Positions 1 through 11,001 of a DNA stretch of 64,000 bases are shown one piece after another. Below the pieces are notes generated by a model, which was not told the origin of the DNA, did no database searches, and worked only from the letters and a program-made list of their open reading frames with translations. How positions within the stretch are numbered: the stretch's first letter is position 1; each line of letters opens with the position of its first letter. The stretch lies in contig JADJPW010000014.1 of assembly GCA_016713035.1 (NCBI GenBank), positions 124,001-188,000 of the forward strand, written 5' to 3'. The stretch comes from Verrucomicrobiaceae bacterium. GTDB lineage: Bacteria; Verrucomicrobiota; Verrucomicrobiia; Verrucomicrobiales; Verrucomicrobiaceae. The position numbers and the translations under genes were made by a program.

Positions 1-3000
1 CCAGCCTGTTTGCCCTGCAGCATTGGCCAAAAGGTGATTGGAGAGCGTAGGCGCTGCGGTAATGAAGAGTCGGCTGGTACTGCCGATGGTGCCTCCTATA
101 TTGCGGAAAAACATCGTGCCATGAGAACCCGCTACTTGCGTCAGGCTGGCAATCGTCAACTCAGCGGAATTGACTCCCACTCCTGCATTGGCACTCCACA
201 AGGCGCTCTGGCCCTGAGAGATAGTCACCGCACCCAGCGTCTCGGTGGAATTCATACCATGACGCCCCACTAACTGAATACCACCGCCAGTCATATTGAT
301 TGGCGCTGCATCGTTCACGCGATTAGCCATGTCGATCCCCACATTAAGACTATTGTCCAAACTCAACAACGCAGAGTTGATCTGGATGGCTGAGGTGTTT
401 AAGAGCGCCCCATCATCATACAGTGTTGTGATACCTCCAAGAATGGCGGTCGGTCCTGTATAGCTCTGTGAGCTCTGCACGGCCCACGAAGAACCGCGAG
501 CAACTGCGATATTACCGCTGATCTGCCCCCCCCAAGTAGTGCCACTGGTGCCACTGACTAGCGTAGCCTGGGTGGCACCTGTATTAATGATCTGGCCTCC
601 GGTGCCATTCACACTGGAATAAGCACTAGCATCTGCGCCGGACACAAACTGTACACTGCCATTGAGGTCCAGAGTACCCTCTTTGCTCACATACAGGAAA
701 TTATTGAAATAGATTGGATTGATCGACCCAGATGGGAGCTTCAAAATCCCCTGATTAATAGCTGTCGTGCCAAGATAGGCCTGTCGGTCCGTAAGAGTCA
801 GGGTGCCCGCGCCGGATTTGGTCAGCCCTCCGTTCACCCCCGTGATCGTACTGCCTATGGTCGTATCGCCAAGAGTGTGAATGATCAATTCCCTACCAGA
901 ACCAGTGGTCAACAAACCACCCTGGATACCTGCATTGCCTGCAAGAGCCAAAATACCACCGCTCTCGACGCTCAACGCATACGGATTGCCAATGGTCAAG
1001 CCACCTCCACTACTAAGAGTAAGTGAGTTAATGGAGCGCCCAGCCAAGTTGAGGGATTCCACCACTCCCAGCTTAACATTGGCCGCAGTGGTGAGAGTCG
1101 TAGCATATTCACTCGCTGAGAGCGGGCGCAGCACATTGATCCCACTCGAGCCTGAACCAGTCGAATCTGCTGTCGCAAACGAAATGCCGACTCCACCCAC
1201 GGTATTATCAACCAAGGCCCAAGGAAGAATCGCCTTATTCGCCAATCCAGTCGCGCCTGACTGGCCAATGAAGGTGAATCCAGCCGCCGTAGATGCTCCA
1301 GTGACTACCGCAGTCCCCGCTCCTGCTGCATTTCCCAATCCAGTCCCCCTGAAAAGGGCTGTCGTGGTGCCACCGCGAACGGCGAGCCCCCCTAGTACTA
1401 GTGAAGTAGCCTGAGCGGCATTGGGATTGATCGTGAAAACGGTATTCCCTCGCGATAGCGTCAGATTTCCAATCTGTTCGGTCGTGGCGACTGCAGCGTT
1501 ACCATTTAGATTGAAGCTACCTCCATAGACTTGGAGGGGGCGGCCCCCAAGGCGGTTGTCCACATTGGTGCCTGAATTATCTAGGCTCAAAGTAGCATTA
1601 GGTTGGAGAATGACTAAACCAGTACCACTGAGAGCACCCGCCCCATTGATGCCCAGCGTGCCCTCACGGATACCCAGCACATTCACACTAGTCGTGGAAT
1701 TACCAATACGTGAAGAAACATTTGTACCAGCAGTGACATTTGCAGATGTGAAACCACTAGGAAACGCCAAGCTGATCGTAGTGCCGGAAATGCCATTAAT
1801 GATCGATCCATCTGGGATATTAGGGTTGCCATTGATGACCATTCCCGTAGCCAATCCGGTCATTCCTGTCGGCACGCTCACGATAGCGCTGCCCGCAGTC
1901 GTCGTCAGGCCGATGCTCGGGCTAAATGCATTAGCGGTGGTGATGTTCCATGTGCCACTGCCGACTTTTTGCAAAGTTGCCTGCCCTGGAGTGCCTGATG
2001 TTGTCAAGTTAGATATCGGCGCCGATAGAGTCCCAACGCCAGTGCCATCAGCTGACAGGAATAGATTGATGCTACCGGCACCACTACCCCAACCAAAACG
2101 AACACCGCCACCCAAGGTGAGAGATGTTCCGCTATCCACTCCGGCGATAATCACGCTGTTATTTTGATCTCCTAGGCTGATCCCAAGGCCAACAGGTGCT
2201 ACAATCGTATTGTTTCCCAGCATATTGTGGATAGCGCCAGCTGACTGAATACCACCAAACGTACGATTGTTCTGCAATTCAATCTGGAAGGTTTCGTTGA
2301 TCGTATTTGTCCCAGCCACATTAAGCCCGACTTCGGCACCTGCCTCACGGATCAGTGTGTGGTGAAACGGATTGCCGTTGTTGGGACTGCCGTTGTAGAA
2401 TCCCATGGGCACCGTCGATGAATTACCAAAAGCTTCCAGATTATTGATTTGCAGCCTGCCCTGATTGACGACCAGCGCTCCAGAGTTCCCCGTCTGCGCC
2501 TGGGTCAAGATCAATGTCCCTTGATCATTCTTATATAGGTCACGATTGTTGGTTACCAACGCGGAATTCAGAGTCAGCGTATTTCCACTCGTCACCTCGA
2601 TTGCATTGGCGTCCTGATTGAAGCGGATCGTCCGGCTGGTACTGAAGGTGCCATCCGCACGCAGACCTGTGTTAAGAGAACCACTGTTGGTGTTGATGAG
2701 CACCTGATTCGCCACATTTCCTAAAGCTCCATCATTCTTGATGGAAATAGAGCCCCCATTGATCGCGACCACCGGCGTCGAATTCATCGCGGTGGTAAAG
2801 GTTGCTGCCCCAGTCAGGTTGGATGAAAGCGTAATCTGCGAGAGTGTCAGAGTCGGATCAGCAGAACTCGTCGCATTGCTAAGGGTAACCTGATAGCGAT
2901 AGATACTACCGAGGGTCCCTGTGGAGGGAGAATCGGCCGTAATTGTCCTGTCCAAGGTCAGTGTGGTCCCTGTTTTAGCAATCACACGGGAACCAGATGG

Positions 3001-3105
3001 AATGCCAGCCGTATTTCCAAAAATGACATCTCCCACCTCAAAGCCCGTCGTTCCAGCAGCAATAGTGATCGTGGTTCCTGATGCTGCATAGGTCACGCTA
3101 TGGGG
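1..3105 (-). CDS. Giant autotransporter-type beta-strand-repeat surface protein, third segment, open to the left edge
   Basis: This minus-strand frame has no stop from position 3105 down to base 1 (about 1,034 codons), so the gene continues outside the window. It has no start of its own: it is the continuation of the two upstream segments, entered by a one-base shift at a four-C run (3102-3105). The translation is rich in Gly, Thr, Ser and Asn, as in long beta-helices. A classic autotransporter-associated repeat lies around 739-838 (GLTKSGAGTLTL, then Y-x-G-x-T and an N-Q-G-I-L ending). It also carries two further copies of the VTGxGIPxGT-type beta module seen in the second segment (about 3090-2950 and 1890-1720). 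Inferred role: exported or surface adhesin-like protein. A C-terminal barrel or sorting tag would be outside the window. If read as one protein, the three segments exceed 2,100 residues. Confidence 0.8.
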
Positions 3106-5572
3106 TCACCCCAGCCATTGTGAGCACTGCGCTGCCATTGAGTCCATAAGCTCCAGTCGCACTGACACTTCCACCAAAGGTATTTCCCGCGTTCTCCAAA
3201 ACGAGCGTGCCATTACCATTTTTCGCGATACTCATTGCACCACTCACCTCACCGCTAAGAGTAAGCCCCTGCACGACATTAGAGGCACTTGCGTTGTTCA
3301 CTTGGAAAGTAGGCGCACTTTGCAATGTCGTTGCTCCAGTCACCTGCAATCCATAACCGTTGTTGTTTGCTAAAGTGAGTGTGGTCAATGGGTTGGCACT
3401 GATCGTCAGGGACTCGATTTGCATGGTTTTGTTCACCGCCTGGCCGAAATATGGCGCATACGCTGTTCCCAGCCTCCCGACCGAGATAGTATTGCTATTA
3501 TTGAGCGTGATATTGTGATTAAAATCCGCGCTCTGCCTGCTGCCTGTCCCGTCAAGATCATCCACCAAAAAGAGGTTATTAAAGCGATTGAGAGCAAAGG
3601 TGCCGCTATTGTAGGCACTGGCTCCTTCGATGCGCAGACCTGCTTCTGGCTCGAACTCCAACGTCCCTAGGAACCCAGAATTATTTCCTGAGAGCGCTAC
3701 AATACCGCGAGAAACATTCGCATTACCGGTCCGCTGCGGCACGCCGAAAACAGGTGCCTCCAATGCTGTAACAGTCGTTTCTGCATTCATCACGGTGGAT
3801 CGAATAACCAATCGGGATGCTGTTCCACCCGTGATGGGCGAATCAATCGTCAAAGTCGCCCCAGGGTCAGACGTTGGCAACCCACCAGCGATGGCATCCA
3901 ACACCAATGATCCCCCATAGGTCAAACTAGCACCACCAGCCGTAACCGTAGCTGGCTTTGACAGCACAATCGAAGTACCATTGGTAATGCTAGCAATTGT
4001 CGTTCCAGCCTGGATACCCGCCCCAGTCACGATCTGGCCGACATGCAAGTTCGAAGTGCCAGAAGGAACATTCACAGTAGTGCTCAAGTTCGTCGTATCT
4101 GATGTGATAACGGCCGAATTGATTGTGATTGAGTTTGTGCTGCTTCCGAGCGTCGTCGTGGCCGCATTGAGGATGGACTGAATCACCCCCTCCCGGTTCA
4201 CTTCCACGTTGTTCAAGAATGTAGGACCCACACCAGCCAGCGTCGCACTCTTGGAGTCGAGGATCAGATTGGAGCGATCTAGGCTCACCGTTGCAGAACC
4301 GATCGGATTGAATGCCCCGGTAGCCGTGCTGCCCTTAAGCACCAGCGAAGGATTGGTGCTCACTCGAATTGGTGTTGTAGCTGCTGCCGTTGCCTTGGTG
4401 GACATCGTGAACTGAGTAGCTGAGTCGATCGAGGTGATGAATGCCCCCTCTGGAATTCCAGCGCCTGTCACTGTCATCCCTGGAGTTAGACCCGCAGTCG
4501 TTGTAGCAGTGACTCGAGTTTCTTGCCCCACGGTCACTGAAGTCGTTCCTGTCACTGAAGTGACCGAGCCCTGAGGAGCCAAAATGGTTCCTACGCCCAA
4601 AATGTTCTGTTCAGCAGTTTGATTGAAAAACAGACGCCCCGTCCCGGTCTTCTGCACGGTCATATTCCTACCTCCATCAGTCACCACCCCATCGAAGGCC
4701 AAATTCGGATTCGAAAACAGCGTCACCGTCCCGGCACCACCTGCCGTATGGCCAAACGTAGTCGGATTCCCCGTCGTGCCGCCAAAGCGGATGGTCTGAC
4801 CAAAACCACCGCCACCACCCGCTACTTCGACATCTGCAGTTGTTGTCGCCTTGAGCGTGAGCATCGTTCCGGTGTTGATTTTCAGAGCACCTAACTGGAC
4901 CGCAGAGGCACCCGAGAGACTTCCGACACCCTTTAGGTTGATCCCTGAATTTCCGGCGATGACCACATCATTTCCGTAGTTCACCGCCGAGCTAGCTCCA
5001 CCAGCGGTATTCGTCTCCGCACGGTACATGATACTCGCGAGACTGGTACGCGTGCCCGTAGGGGAAGCGGAGTACCCCAGATTGAGCGAGCCACCGCCCG
5101 TTCCCTGAATGTAGTCCACCCGGATGTCGTGATAACCAGCGCCTAGCTGAACCAGTGCACTGGACAAATCGGCTGCGCCTTTTCCACCGTCATTGTTCAA
5201 CACCAGCATGCCGTCGATGTAAATCCGAGCCGCATCATCTGGACTGGCGAAGAAGTGATAGCCGCCAGCATTGTTAATATTGATTTTGCCCACATATTGG
5301 ACAGCATAGTTCGCGACCGTCTGCTGAGCCAGTGTTGCGTCCTGATAGCGCATGGAAGACTCCACCCCGCCCTGAAGCGAGTTCACCGTGATCGTGGGTG
5401 TGATTCCGAGTGAGCCAAGCACCGCATTCGGCGAGATAGACAGTGTGGGATTTGCCTGGGTGATGTTTTGGGTAAGACGGATATCTATACCATTGAGGAT
5501 AGTCTGAATCGTCGTTCCGACAGGAATCCCAGGTCCAGTCACTGCTTGCCCCACTGCTACAACAGAAGTCAT
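3098..5572 (-). CDS. Giant autotransporter-type beta-strand-repeat surface protein, second segment (PA14 domain)
   Basis: 824 codons with no signal peptide, beginning inside a recognisable beta module (TSVVAVGQAVTGPGIPVGTT), so this is almost certainly an internal part of the protein that starts at 6432. Residues about 80-190 form a PA14-like domain: YVGKININNAGGYHFFASPD, then RIYIDGMLVL, then a GYHDIRVDY strand. PA14 domains are usually carbohydrate- or surface-binding. The rest is low-complexity beta-helix repeat with two more VTGAGI-type modules (near residues 365 and 515). Its ATG overlaps the stop of the first segment (ATGA) and it ends with TAG one base before a GTG in the third frame. 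Either stop-restart coupling or two sequence errors could explain this. Start codon use is therefore doubtful. Confidence 0.75.
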   Translation of the reverse strand: MTSVVAVGQAVTGPGIPVGTTIQTILNGIDIRLTQNITQANPTLSISPNAVLGSLGITPTITVNSLQGGVESSMRYQDATLAQQTVANYAVQYVGKININNAGGYHFFASPDDAARIYIDGMLVLNNDGGKGAADLSSALVQLGAGYHDIRVDYIQGTGGGSLNLGYSASPTGTRTSLASIMYRAETNTAGGASSAVNYGNDVVIAGNSGINLKGVGSLSGASAVQLGALKINTGTMLTLKATTTADVEVAGGGGGFGQTIRFGGTTGNPTTFGHTAGGAGTVTLFSNPNLAFDGVVTDGGRNMTVQKTGTGRLFFNQTAEQNILGVGTILAPQGSVTSVTGTTSVTVGQETRVTATTTAGLTPGMTVTGAGIPEGAFITSIDSATQFTMSTKATAAATTPIRVSTNPSLVLKGSTATGAFNPIGSATVSLDRSNLILDSKSATLAGVGPTFLNNVEVNREGVIQSILNAATTTLGSSTNSITINSAVITSDTTNLSTTVNVPSGTSNLHVGQIVTGAGIQAGTTIASITNGTSIVLSKPATVTAGGASLTYGGSLVLDAIAGGLPTSDPGATLTIDSPITGGTASRLVIRSTVMNAETTVTALEAPVFGVPQRTGNANVSRGIVALSGNNSGFLGTLEFEPEAGLRIEGASAYNSGTFALNRFNNLFLVDDLDGTGSRQSADFNHNITLNNSNTISVGRLGTAYAPYFGQAVNKTMQIESLTISANPLTTLTLANNNGYGLQVTGATTLQSAPTFQVNNASASNVVQGLTLSGEVSGAMSIAKNGNGTLVLENAGNTFGGSVSATGAYGLNGSAVLTMAGVTP

Positions 5573-6432
5573 CTCAGCTTCACCACATTCTGCGAAGCGG
5601 CACCCGTGCTTAACATACTCCGACTTGGATAGGACTCACCCGTTGCTGTTTGGGTAAAGTCCACCCGGCTCGTATTGGATGTCGCCGGAATATCAAAAAC
5701 CCGGCCAGACAAGCCGGTGGCACTGCTTGCAGTAGGACGTAGATCCAAGGTCGATCCGGCATTGAGCGTGATTTGATTTGTTCCGAGGGGGTTGTAGGCG
5801 CTACTTGTGCGGTTATAAACTTCGAGAGAGGTTTTGGCTGTGGCCCCCGCAGCTCCTACTGTGATGCCACCTGTCAGTGTGTTGGCAAAATTGGAGCCAC
5901 CCGCACTGCCCAGCACCAACCGACCGAGCACCGTGCTCGTTGTCGATGGCGTCACGATGCTCAGGCCATTGCTACCAGAGAGAGCCACATTCATATTCGT
6001 GGTAAAGGCAGTTGTTGTCGTTGTGCTGCCAAGGGTGATGACAGGTGTTGCCGCTCCATTTTTAAGCACCAATGAGCCTGTTGGAGCCGCTGGGGTTCCA
6101 CTTGAGTTCAGAGTAATGCCACTATTCAGAAAAGTCAGCCCCCCAACTTCCATCCCGAGGCTGTTCACATTGACGGTGAAAGACGAAGTCGTGTTGTTAC
6201 CAAAAACAGCTATATCCTGATTCACCCAGGCTGCTCCGGCACCAGGAGTCGTCGGCGGGGCGACGGTGGTCCAGTTCGCCCCTGTAGCATTCCATGTGCC
6301 TGATGATGTTCGACTAGTGCCGACGATCCAATACACGGTCGCGGCCTGCAGTGGCGTAGCGACTTGTTGGAATGCCACGAGCAGCATCATCAGCCAGCCC
6401 AAGAGGATTCGATTTTTGCGGAGCGTATTCAT
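5569..6432 (-). CDS. Giant autotransporter-type beta-strand-repeat surface protein, N-terminal segment with signal peptide
   Basis: 287 codons. It begins with a clear export signal: a basic start (MNTLRKNR), a hydrophobic core (ILLGWLMMLLVAF) and a likely cleavage after LQA. The mature part opens with a W-x-x-G-x-W pattern typical of proteins with autotransporter-associated beta-strand repeats (VYWIVGTSRTSSGTWNATG...NW). The frame ends at 5569 in AGA TGA; the TGA overlaps the ATG of the next segment, whose frame is shifted by one base. One base missing at this point would restore a continuous protein. There is no strong Shine-Dalgarno before the ATG. The promoter should lie in the 296-base spacer 6433-6728, where no clear box is visible. 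Confidence 0.78.
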   Translation of the reverse strand: MNTLRKNRILLGWLMMLLVAFQQVATPLQAATVYWIVGTSRTSSGTWNATGANWTTVAPPTTPGAGAAWVNQDIAVFGNNTTSSFTVNVNSLGMEVGGLTFLNSGITLNSSGTPAAPTGSLVLKNGAATPVITLGSTTTTTAFTTNMNVALSGSNGLSIVTPSTTSTVLGRLVLGSAGGSNFANTLTGGITVGAAGATAKTSLEVYNRTSSAYNPLGTNQITLNAGSTLDLRPTASSATGLSGRVFDIPATSNTSRVDFTQTATGESYPSRSMLSTGAASQNVVKLR

Positions 6433-6728
6433 GTCGGAAAAATGGTTGCGGAAGAAAAGCTGAAAAGCGTTGTGTCGGAAAGGTATTGCCTAAGGGAAAG
6501 CCCAGCGGCTTCAAGGCGTCACACTGCACGTAACTTGAGCGTCCAAATCGGGGCTGGATTCAAGTTTTCGGCAGGGGGTGTGACGGAGTATCATGTGTTG
6601 AATGGAGAAAGGCTGAATTCTCGACTCGGGTCAGACAGAGATTTCCGGCTTTACGTTCGAGAATAGCGAAGATGCCTCGCTACCGTCAATGCAAATACAT
6701 GGACACTACAAAAATCGTTTTCGAAGGA

Positions 6729-9700
6729 TCACGGTACGACCAGCGCCGAACCATCTAAAATCTCCACAAGAAGATGAGAAATTTCCCCAGCTTCTCGACT
6801 CACCAAAATACTAATTCGATGCTCTCCGGCGGCGAGTTCCAGGGGCATTTCGGGGGCTATTTCCTTCAATTCTACCCCATCCACCGCCATGATGATGCCT
6901 TTTGTGACATTTAGTCCCAATTTCACCTTTCCCGCCGCTTCTGTTTTCAAACCAAATTGCACGATCTTGGGGAACCATGGATACATCTTTTGAGCGGCGG
7001 GAATGTCCGCCAGCGGGAGGTCGCCGTTTACTTGACTGTAGGCAGTTACCCAGGGATAGGCATGCTTTGAGTCATTTAGGGCAAAACTGCCAACATGGCG
7101 CACATGATCGATATCGGCCTGCTCCATTTTGCCCATGGTCTTCCAGGTGCGGACGTAGCGATTCGGCTGCGTTTTGAAGGCCCCTTCCCGGCCCAATTCG
7201 GACAAAAATTTCACCAAATCTACGAACTCATCTTCCCGCAGGCTCGCGGTCAAACCGGGCGGCATCATGCTCACCGGGCTCATCTGGCGACTCGCCACGG
7301 CACTTTTTGCCACTTTGACGACCTGATTGGCCGGGTCACGGATCGTTAGTTCCTCCGCCCCGTCGTTCACGAGGCCCCCAGAGATGACACCACCGTCTTT
7401 TTTGCTGACGATGACCATGTGGTAGCCTTCTTTGATCTTTTTGCTCGGCTCCAGTAGGCTCTCAACCAGGTAGTCCACGGGAGCGGATGCGCCGATGCTC
7501 ACCAGATTCGGCCCCAGCAGCCCGCCGCTCTCACCGATGGCGTGGCAGCTCATGCAGAGGAGCTGCTGGCGGCGGTAAACGGCCTCACCACGGGCTGCAT
7601 CGCCGTTTTTCTTCACTTTTTCCACTAGGGCGGCCATTTCCGGCCCGGTGAGCGGGCGGTCCATCTGCTTCACGCCACCAGCCTTTTTCAGTGCCTCAGC
7701 CAGTGGTCCCTGGATACCGCGGCTGCTGACCATGCGAATGCCCTCTACCGCCACGGCCTCTGGGATCGACTTCCCGGCTAGTTCCTTGGCCAAAACGCCA
7801 GGAAGCTGCTTATTGGCCAAAAACAGGCCCAGCACCTCTTGCGCCGCTTTGCCATCCGCCGTGCTCAAAAACTCCAATGCACGTTTCGCGGCCAAAATGG
7901 GCCCCGTACCGGCCAAACCCTCAAGCATGAGCTTTTTCCGTCCCGCGTCCTTGGCTGCCATGAACTCGTGATCGAACAAATCCCGCGTTTTAGTGCCTCC
8001 GAGGAACATTAGACCTCGCATCGCCCCTTGGCGCACGCCATCCAGCACATTCGGGGCGGAAAGCAGCGCCTCTAGCCGCTCGCGGGCAGGTTCCACCTTC
8101 CAAAGCCCGGCCAAGATGGCGGCTCGGTGCACTACATGGGGCTCAGGCCGCTCCAGCCAGGCTGTCACTGTGGCCGCAGCGCCCTCTGGCAGGATTTTGC
8201 GATCTGTCGCCGCTTTCACCAGTGCGTCCAGTAGGCCTATATAATGAGGAGCCAGCGCAGGATCTTGCACCATGTCGGCCACTGTTTTGGCCTGAGCTGT
8301 ATCTACCGCTTCTCCAGCCATCGCCAGCACGGCATTGGCATCTTCTTGAGCCAGTTTGCCCCCCCTCAGTGCGGCAAAGAGCACTGGCAAAGCATCACTG
8401 CGCCCGGTGCTCTTCAGTGCATAGACGAGATGCTTCGGACGCTCATCTAGCTTGATCTTCCCCGCTGTGACGGCGGGCATCCAGACCTCTGCCAGATCGC
8501 GGCAGAGCTGCTCTAGCGAGAAGTCCAAGGACTCATCCATGGGTGCATCCAGCACTCGCAGGGCTAGATCCACTGCGGCAGCCTTTTTCATTTCTGCGGC
8601 TAGCGCCAGAGCCCACAGACGCACCTGCGCATTGTCATCCGCCACCGCCTTTTCCAGTACTTTGAGCGTATCAGGGAGTTGCTTCCAGCGGTGGGTCAGT
8701 ATCCGCAGTGCCGCAGCGCGGATGCGGGCATCATTATTATCCCAAAGCCTCCTCCAAATCGCTGCGGAGAAAGAATTCGCCCCCTCGCTGGCCCACGCTG
8801 CCTCCAGAAGGGCATGCGCATCCGCCGGCTTGGCCGAGTCCAGCTTTGCCGCCCAGGCATCCAGCTCTGGCAGCACTTTGGCACTGCCTTGATCTCGCAG
8901 TTCCCGCTTCGCAAAAGTCCGCACATACTTGCGGTCACTTTTCAGCATCTCCAGCAGCTCCGATGTGCTCGCCCCGGAAATCTTCATGCGAGGACTTGGC
9001 GCACGTCCCTTTGCCGTGATGCGCCAGATGCGGCCATGGGTGTGATCCCGGCGATCGTCACGGAAGTCCACCTCACCGTGCTGGATGATCGGATTGTACC
9101 AGTCTGCGATGTAGATCGCGCCGTCAGGCCCGACTTTGACGTCAATAGGCCGGAAGGCCCGATGCGTGCTGGCCAGCACATCTGGTAGCTGTTTGGCGAT
9201 ATAGCTGCTCCCGTTCGGCGTGAGCGAAAAATGATTCACCCGGTTCCCCCGGAAGTCATTCAGCACAAAGGTCCCCTGCCAGTCCGCCGGCCAGTGCGGA
9301 TCCTCGACGATGTCCATGCCGCTCTGCTTCGGCTGCCCAGGGCTCAGCCCGCTGAGAGTCCGCCGTGCCCCAGGTGATGTTTTGAAGACACTGCCAGGGA
9401 AAATGAAGTTCACGCCCTCGCTACCGGCTCCATCACAGGCAAAACTCTGCCCCCAGCGGTCAAACTCAAAGCCCCACGGATTGATCAGCCCCTTGCTGAT
9501 CACCTCCGCCCGCCGTGTCTCTGGGCGGAATTCCCACACACCACCGCCCAGCAGCCTGCGCACACCATAGGGCGTCTCGACATGGCTATGGATATAGATC
9601 GACTGGAGGAAGTAGAGCATCCCCTCTGGCCCCCAGCGCATCGTGTGCAGCAGGTGGTGCGTGTCCTCCGTGCCAAAGCCACTGAGCATAATTGTGCGCT

Positions 9701-10187
9701 CATCCGCCTTCAGATCGCCATTCGTATCCTTTAAAAACAGCAACTCTGTCGAGTTCGCCACATAGAGACCGCCATCACCGGGTGCCAGCGCAGTGGGGAT
9801 GTGCAGCCCATCGGCAAAAGGCGTCGATTTGTCCGCCTTCCCATCCGCATCGGTATCCTCCAGCACCACGACCAGGTCCTTGGCAGCCTCGCCAGGCTTG
9901 ATATGCGGGTATGTCGTGCTGCAAACCACCCAGAGTCGGCCCTGGGCATCCCAATTCATCTGCACAGGCTTCTGGATCATGGGCTCTGAAGCAAAAAGAT
10001 TCACCTCCAGCCCCTCCGGCACCACAAAGGACTTCAATTCGGCCTCCGGGTTGGCATCCGGCAACTCAGCCACCGAAGTGGGCTGCGAGGCCATCGTCAG
10101 CGAGGTCCAAGCGACAGCAAAAGGCAAAAACAAAGCAAAGGCAGGTCTCATAAAAGCGGGCCTACATGTTCGCCCGTGTGCCACCAT
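6729..10187 (-). CDS. PVC-type membrane-bound dehydrogenase with heme-binding CxxCH domain
   Basis: 1,152 codons. The order is signal peptide, a six-bladed propeller of the glucose/sorbosone dehydrogenase type (residues about 35-390), a long alpha-helical HEAT-like region (about 400-840), a cytochrome c segment with CMSCH at about residues 878-882 followed by GPNL, and a beta-rich C-terminal tail. This architecture is characteristic of Planctomycetes and Verrucomicrobia, where it occurs in many copies; it is thought to act in the periplasm in oxidising sugars or polyols, but the substrate is unknown. The listed ATG gives a 12-residue extension before the signal peptide. A second ATG at 10151 starts directly at MRPAFALFLPFAVAW and is an equally good or better start. 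The gene is divergent from the small membrane protein at 10406 across a 218-base spacer. Confidence 0.88.
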   Translation of the reverse strand: MVAHGRTCRPAFMRPAFALFLPFAVAWTSLTMASQPTSVAELPDANPEAELKSFVVPEGLEVNLFASEPMIQKPVQMNWDAQGRLWVVCSTTYPHIKPGEAAKDLVVVLEDTDADGKADKSTPFADGLHIPTALAPGDGGLYVANSTELLFLKDTNGDLKADERTIMLSGFGTEDTHHLLHTMRWGPEGMLYFLQSIYIHSHVETPYGVRRLLGGGVWEFRPETRRAEVISKGLINPWGFEFDRWGQSFACDGAGSEGVNFIFPGSVFKTSPGARRTLSGLSPGQPKQSGMDIVEDPHWPADWQGTFVLNDFRGNRVNHFSLTPNGSSYIAKQLPDVLASTHRAFRPIDVKVGPDGAIYIADWYNPIIQHGEVDFRDDRRDHTHGRIWRITAKGRAPSPRMKISGASTSELLEMLKSDRKYVRTFAKRELRDQGSAKVLPELDAWAAKLDSAKPADAHALLEAAWASEGANSFSAAIWRRLWDNNDARIRAAALRILTHRWKQLPDTLKVLEKAVADDNAQVRLWALALAAEMKKAAAVDLALRVLDAPMDESLDFSLEQLCRDLAEVWMPAVTAGKIKLDERPKHLVYALKSTGRSDALPVLFAALRGGKLAQEDANAVLAMAGEAVDTAQAKTVADMVQDPALAPHYIGLLDALVKAATDRKILPEGAAATVTAWLERPEPHVVHRAAILAGLWKVEPARERLEALLSAPNVLDGVRQGAMRGLMFLGGTKTRDLFDHEFMAAKDAGRKKLMLEGLAGTGPILAAKRALEFLSTADGKAAQEVLGLFLANKQLPGVLAKELAGKSIPEAVAVEGIRMVSSRGIQGPLAEALKKAGGVKQMDRPLTGPEMAALVEKVKKNGDAARGEAVYRRQQLLCMSCHAIGESGGLLGPNLVSIGASAPVDYLVESLLEPSKKIKEGYHMVIVSKKDGGVISGGLVNDGAEELTIRDPANQVVKVAKSAVASRQMSPVSMMPPGLTASLREDEFVDLVKFLSELGREGAFKTQPNRYVRTWKTMGKMEQADIDHVRHVGSFALNDSKHAYPWVTAYSQVNGDLPLADIPAAQKMYPWFPKIVQFGLKTEAAGKVKLGLNVTKGIIMAVDGVELKEIAPEMPLELAAGEHRISILVSREAGEISHLLVEILDGSALVVP

Positions 10188-10405
10188 TCTGGCAAGTCTT
10201 CTCTGAGGGGAAAATCAAGCCTGGGGGCTCAGCCCAGGCAAATCGCCCTTGGGGTCATCCTCCTCAAAACCAGCGCCCAATTTAAAGAAGAAGTTTCAGG
10301 TTCCTTATTCAAAGAGTGAACCTCATCCCTGATAGCAAGGACGGCTCAAGATGGAGCAAGATAGGCGCTAGACGGGGCTATGGGCACTCCGGTAGCATGT
10401 AGGGC

Positions 10406-10906
10406 ATGAGCAGCTTCAGACTCCGGCCCCGTTTTTCGCATGTGATCGACTTGGGCGTGGAGGCGGCGCGGGAGCGCATCGTCAATGCGGTGCGTGAGCA
10501 TGCTGACCGCTGTGAGGTAAAGAGCTTCCCTGGCTATGTGAGCCTGCATGTGCTGGAAAAGGACCTCCATTACTGGTCTCCACGGTTGAGTCTGAGCCTG
10601 GAGCCAGCGGGCGATGGTCACACTCGCGTCGAGGGCACTTACGGCCCGAATACGAATGTGTGGTCGGCCTTTTTGTACGGCTACATGCTGGTGGGCTCCG
10701 CTGGGGTGTTTTCAGGGCTATTGGGTGCCTGCCAGCTCTGGCTGGGGATGCGGCCATGGGGTCTGTGGATCCTCGTGGCCATGGCTCTGATCGCGGCAGG
10801 CATGTATATGTCTGCACAGTTCGGGCAAAAGATCGGGGCACAGCAGACCTTTCTCCTCCATCAGGTCTATGAGGAGGCCGTGGGGGCAGGCGTCGAGATC
10901 GGCTAA
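10406..10906 (+). CDS. Small conserved membrane protein with two transmembrane helices
   Basis: 166 residues. The N-terminal 85 residues form a soluble alpha/beta-looking part (SHVIDLGVEAARERI, then HYWSPRLSLSLEP and YGPNTNVW). Two hydrophobic helices follow (about 90-112 and 115-138), and the end is short and conserved-looking (FGQKIGAQQTFLLHQVYEEA). I recall proteins with the same HYWSP...YGP...GQK.GA.QT layout in Bacteroidetes and Verrucomicrobia; some are labelled GTP-binding, but no G-motif is visible here and I do not accept that name. Function unknown, presumably in the inner membrane. It is divergent from the dehydrogenase upstream and is followed by a hairpin at 11002-11024. Confidence 0.7.
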   Translation: MSSFRLRPRFSHVIDLGVEAARERIVNAVREHADRCEVKSFPGYVSLHVLEKDLHYWSPRLSLSLEPAGDGHTRVEGTYGPNTNVWSAFLYGYMLVGSAGVFSGLLGACQLWLGMRPWGLWILVAMALIAAGMYMSAQFGQKIGAQQTFLLHQVYEEAVGAGVEIG

Positions 10907-11001
10907 TTTTGAACATCCAGGGCAGCTCTTCCCTGTTCTTGGCATAAAAAACCCCCTCACGGAGCTTTCCAACACGCTTTGGCCTGCTAGCGTGCCGGTT
11001 C

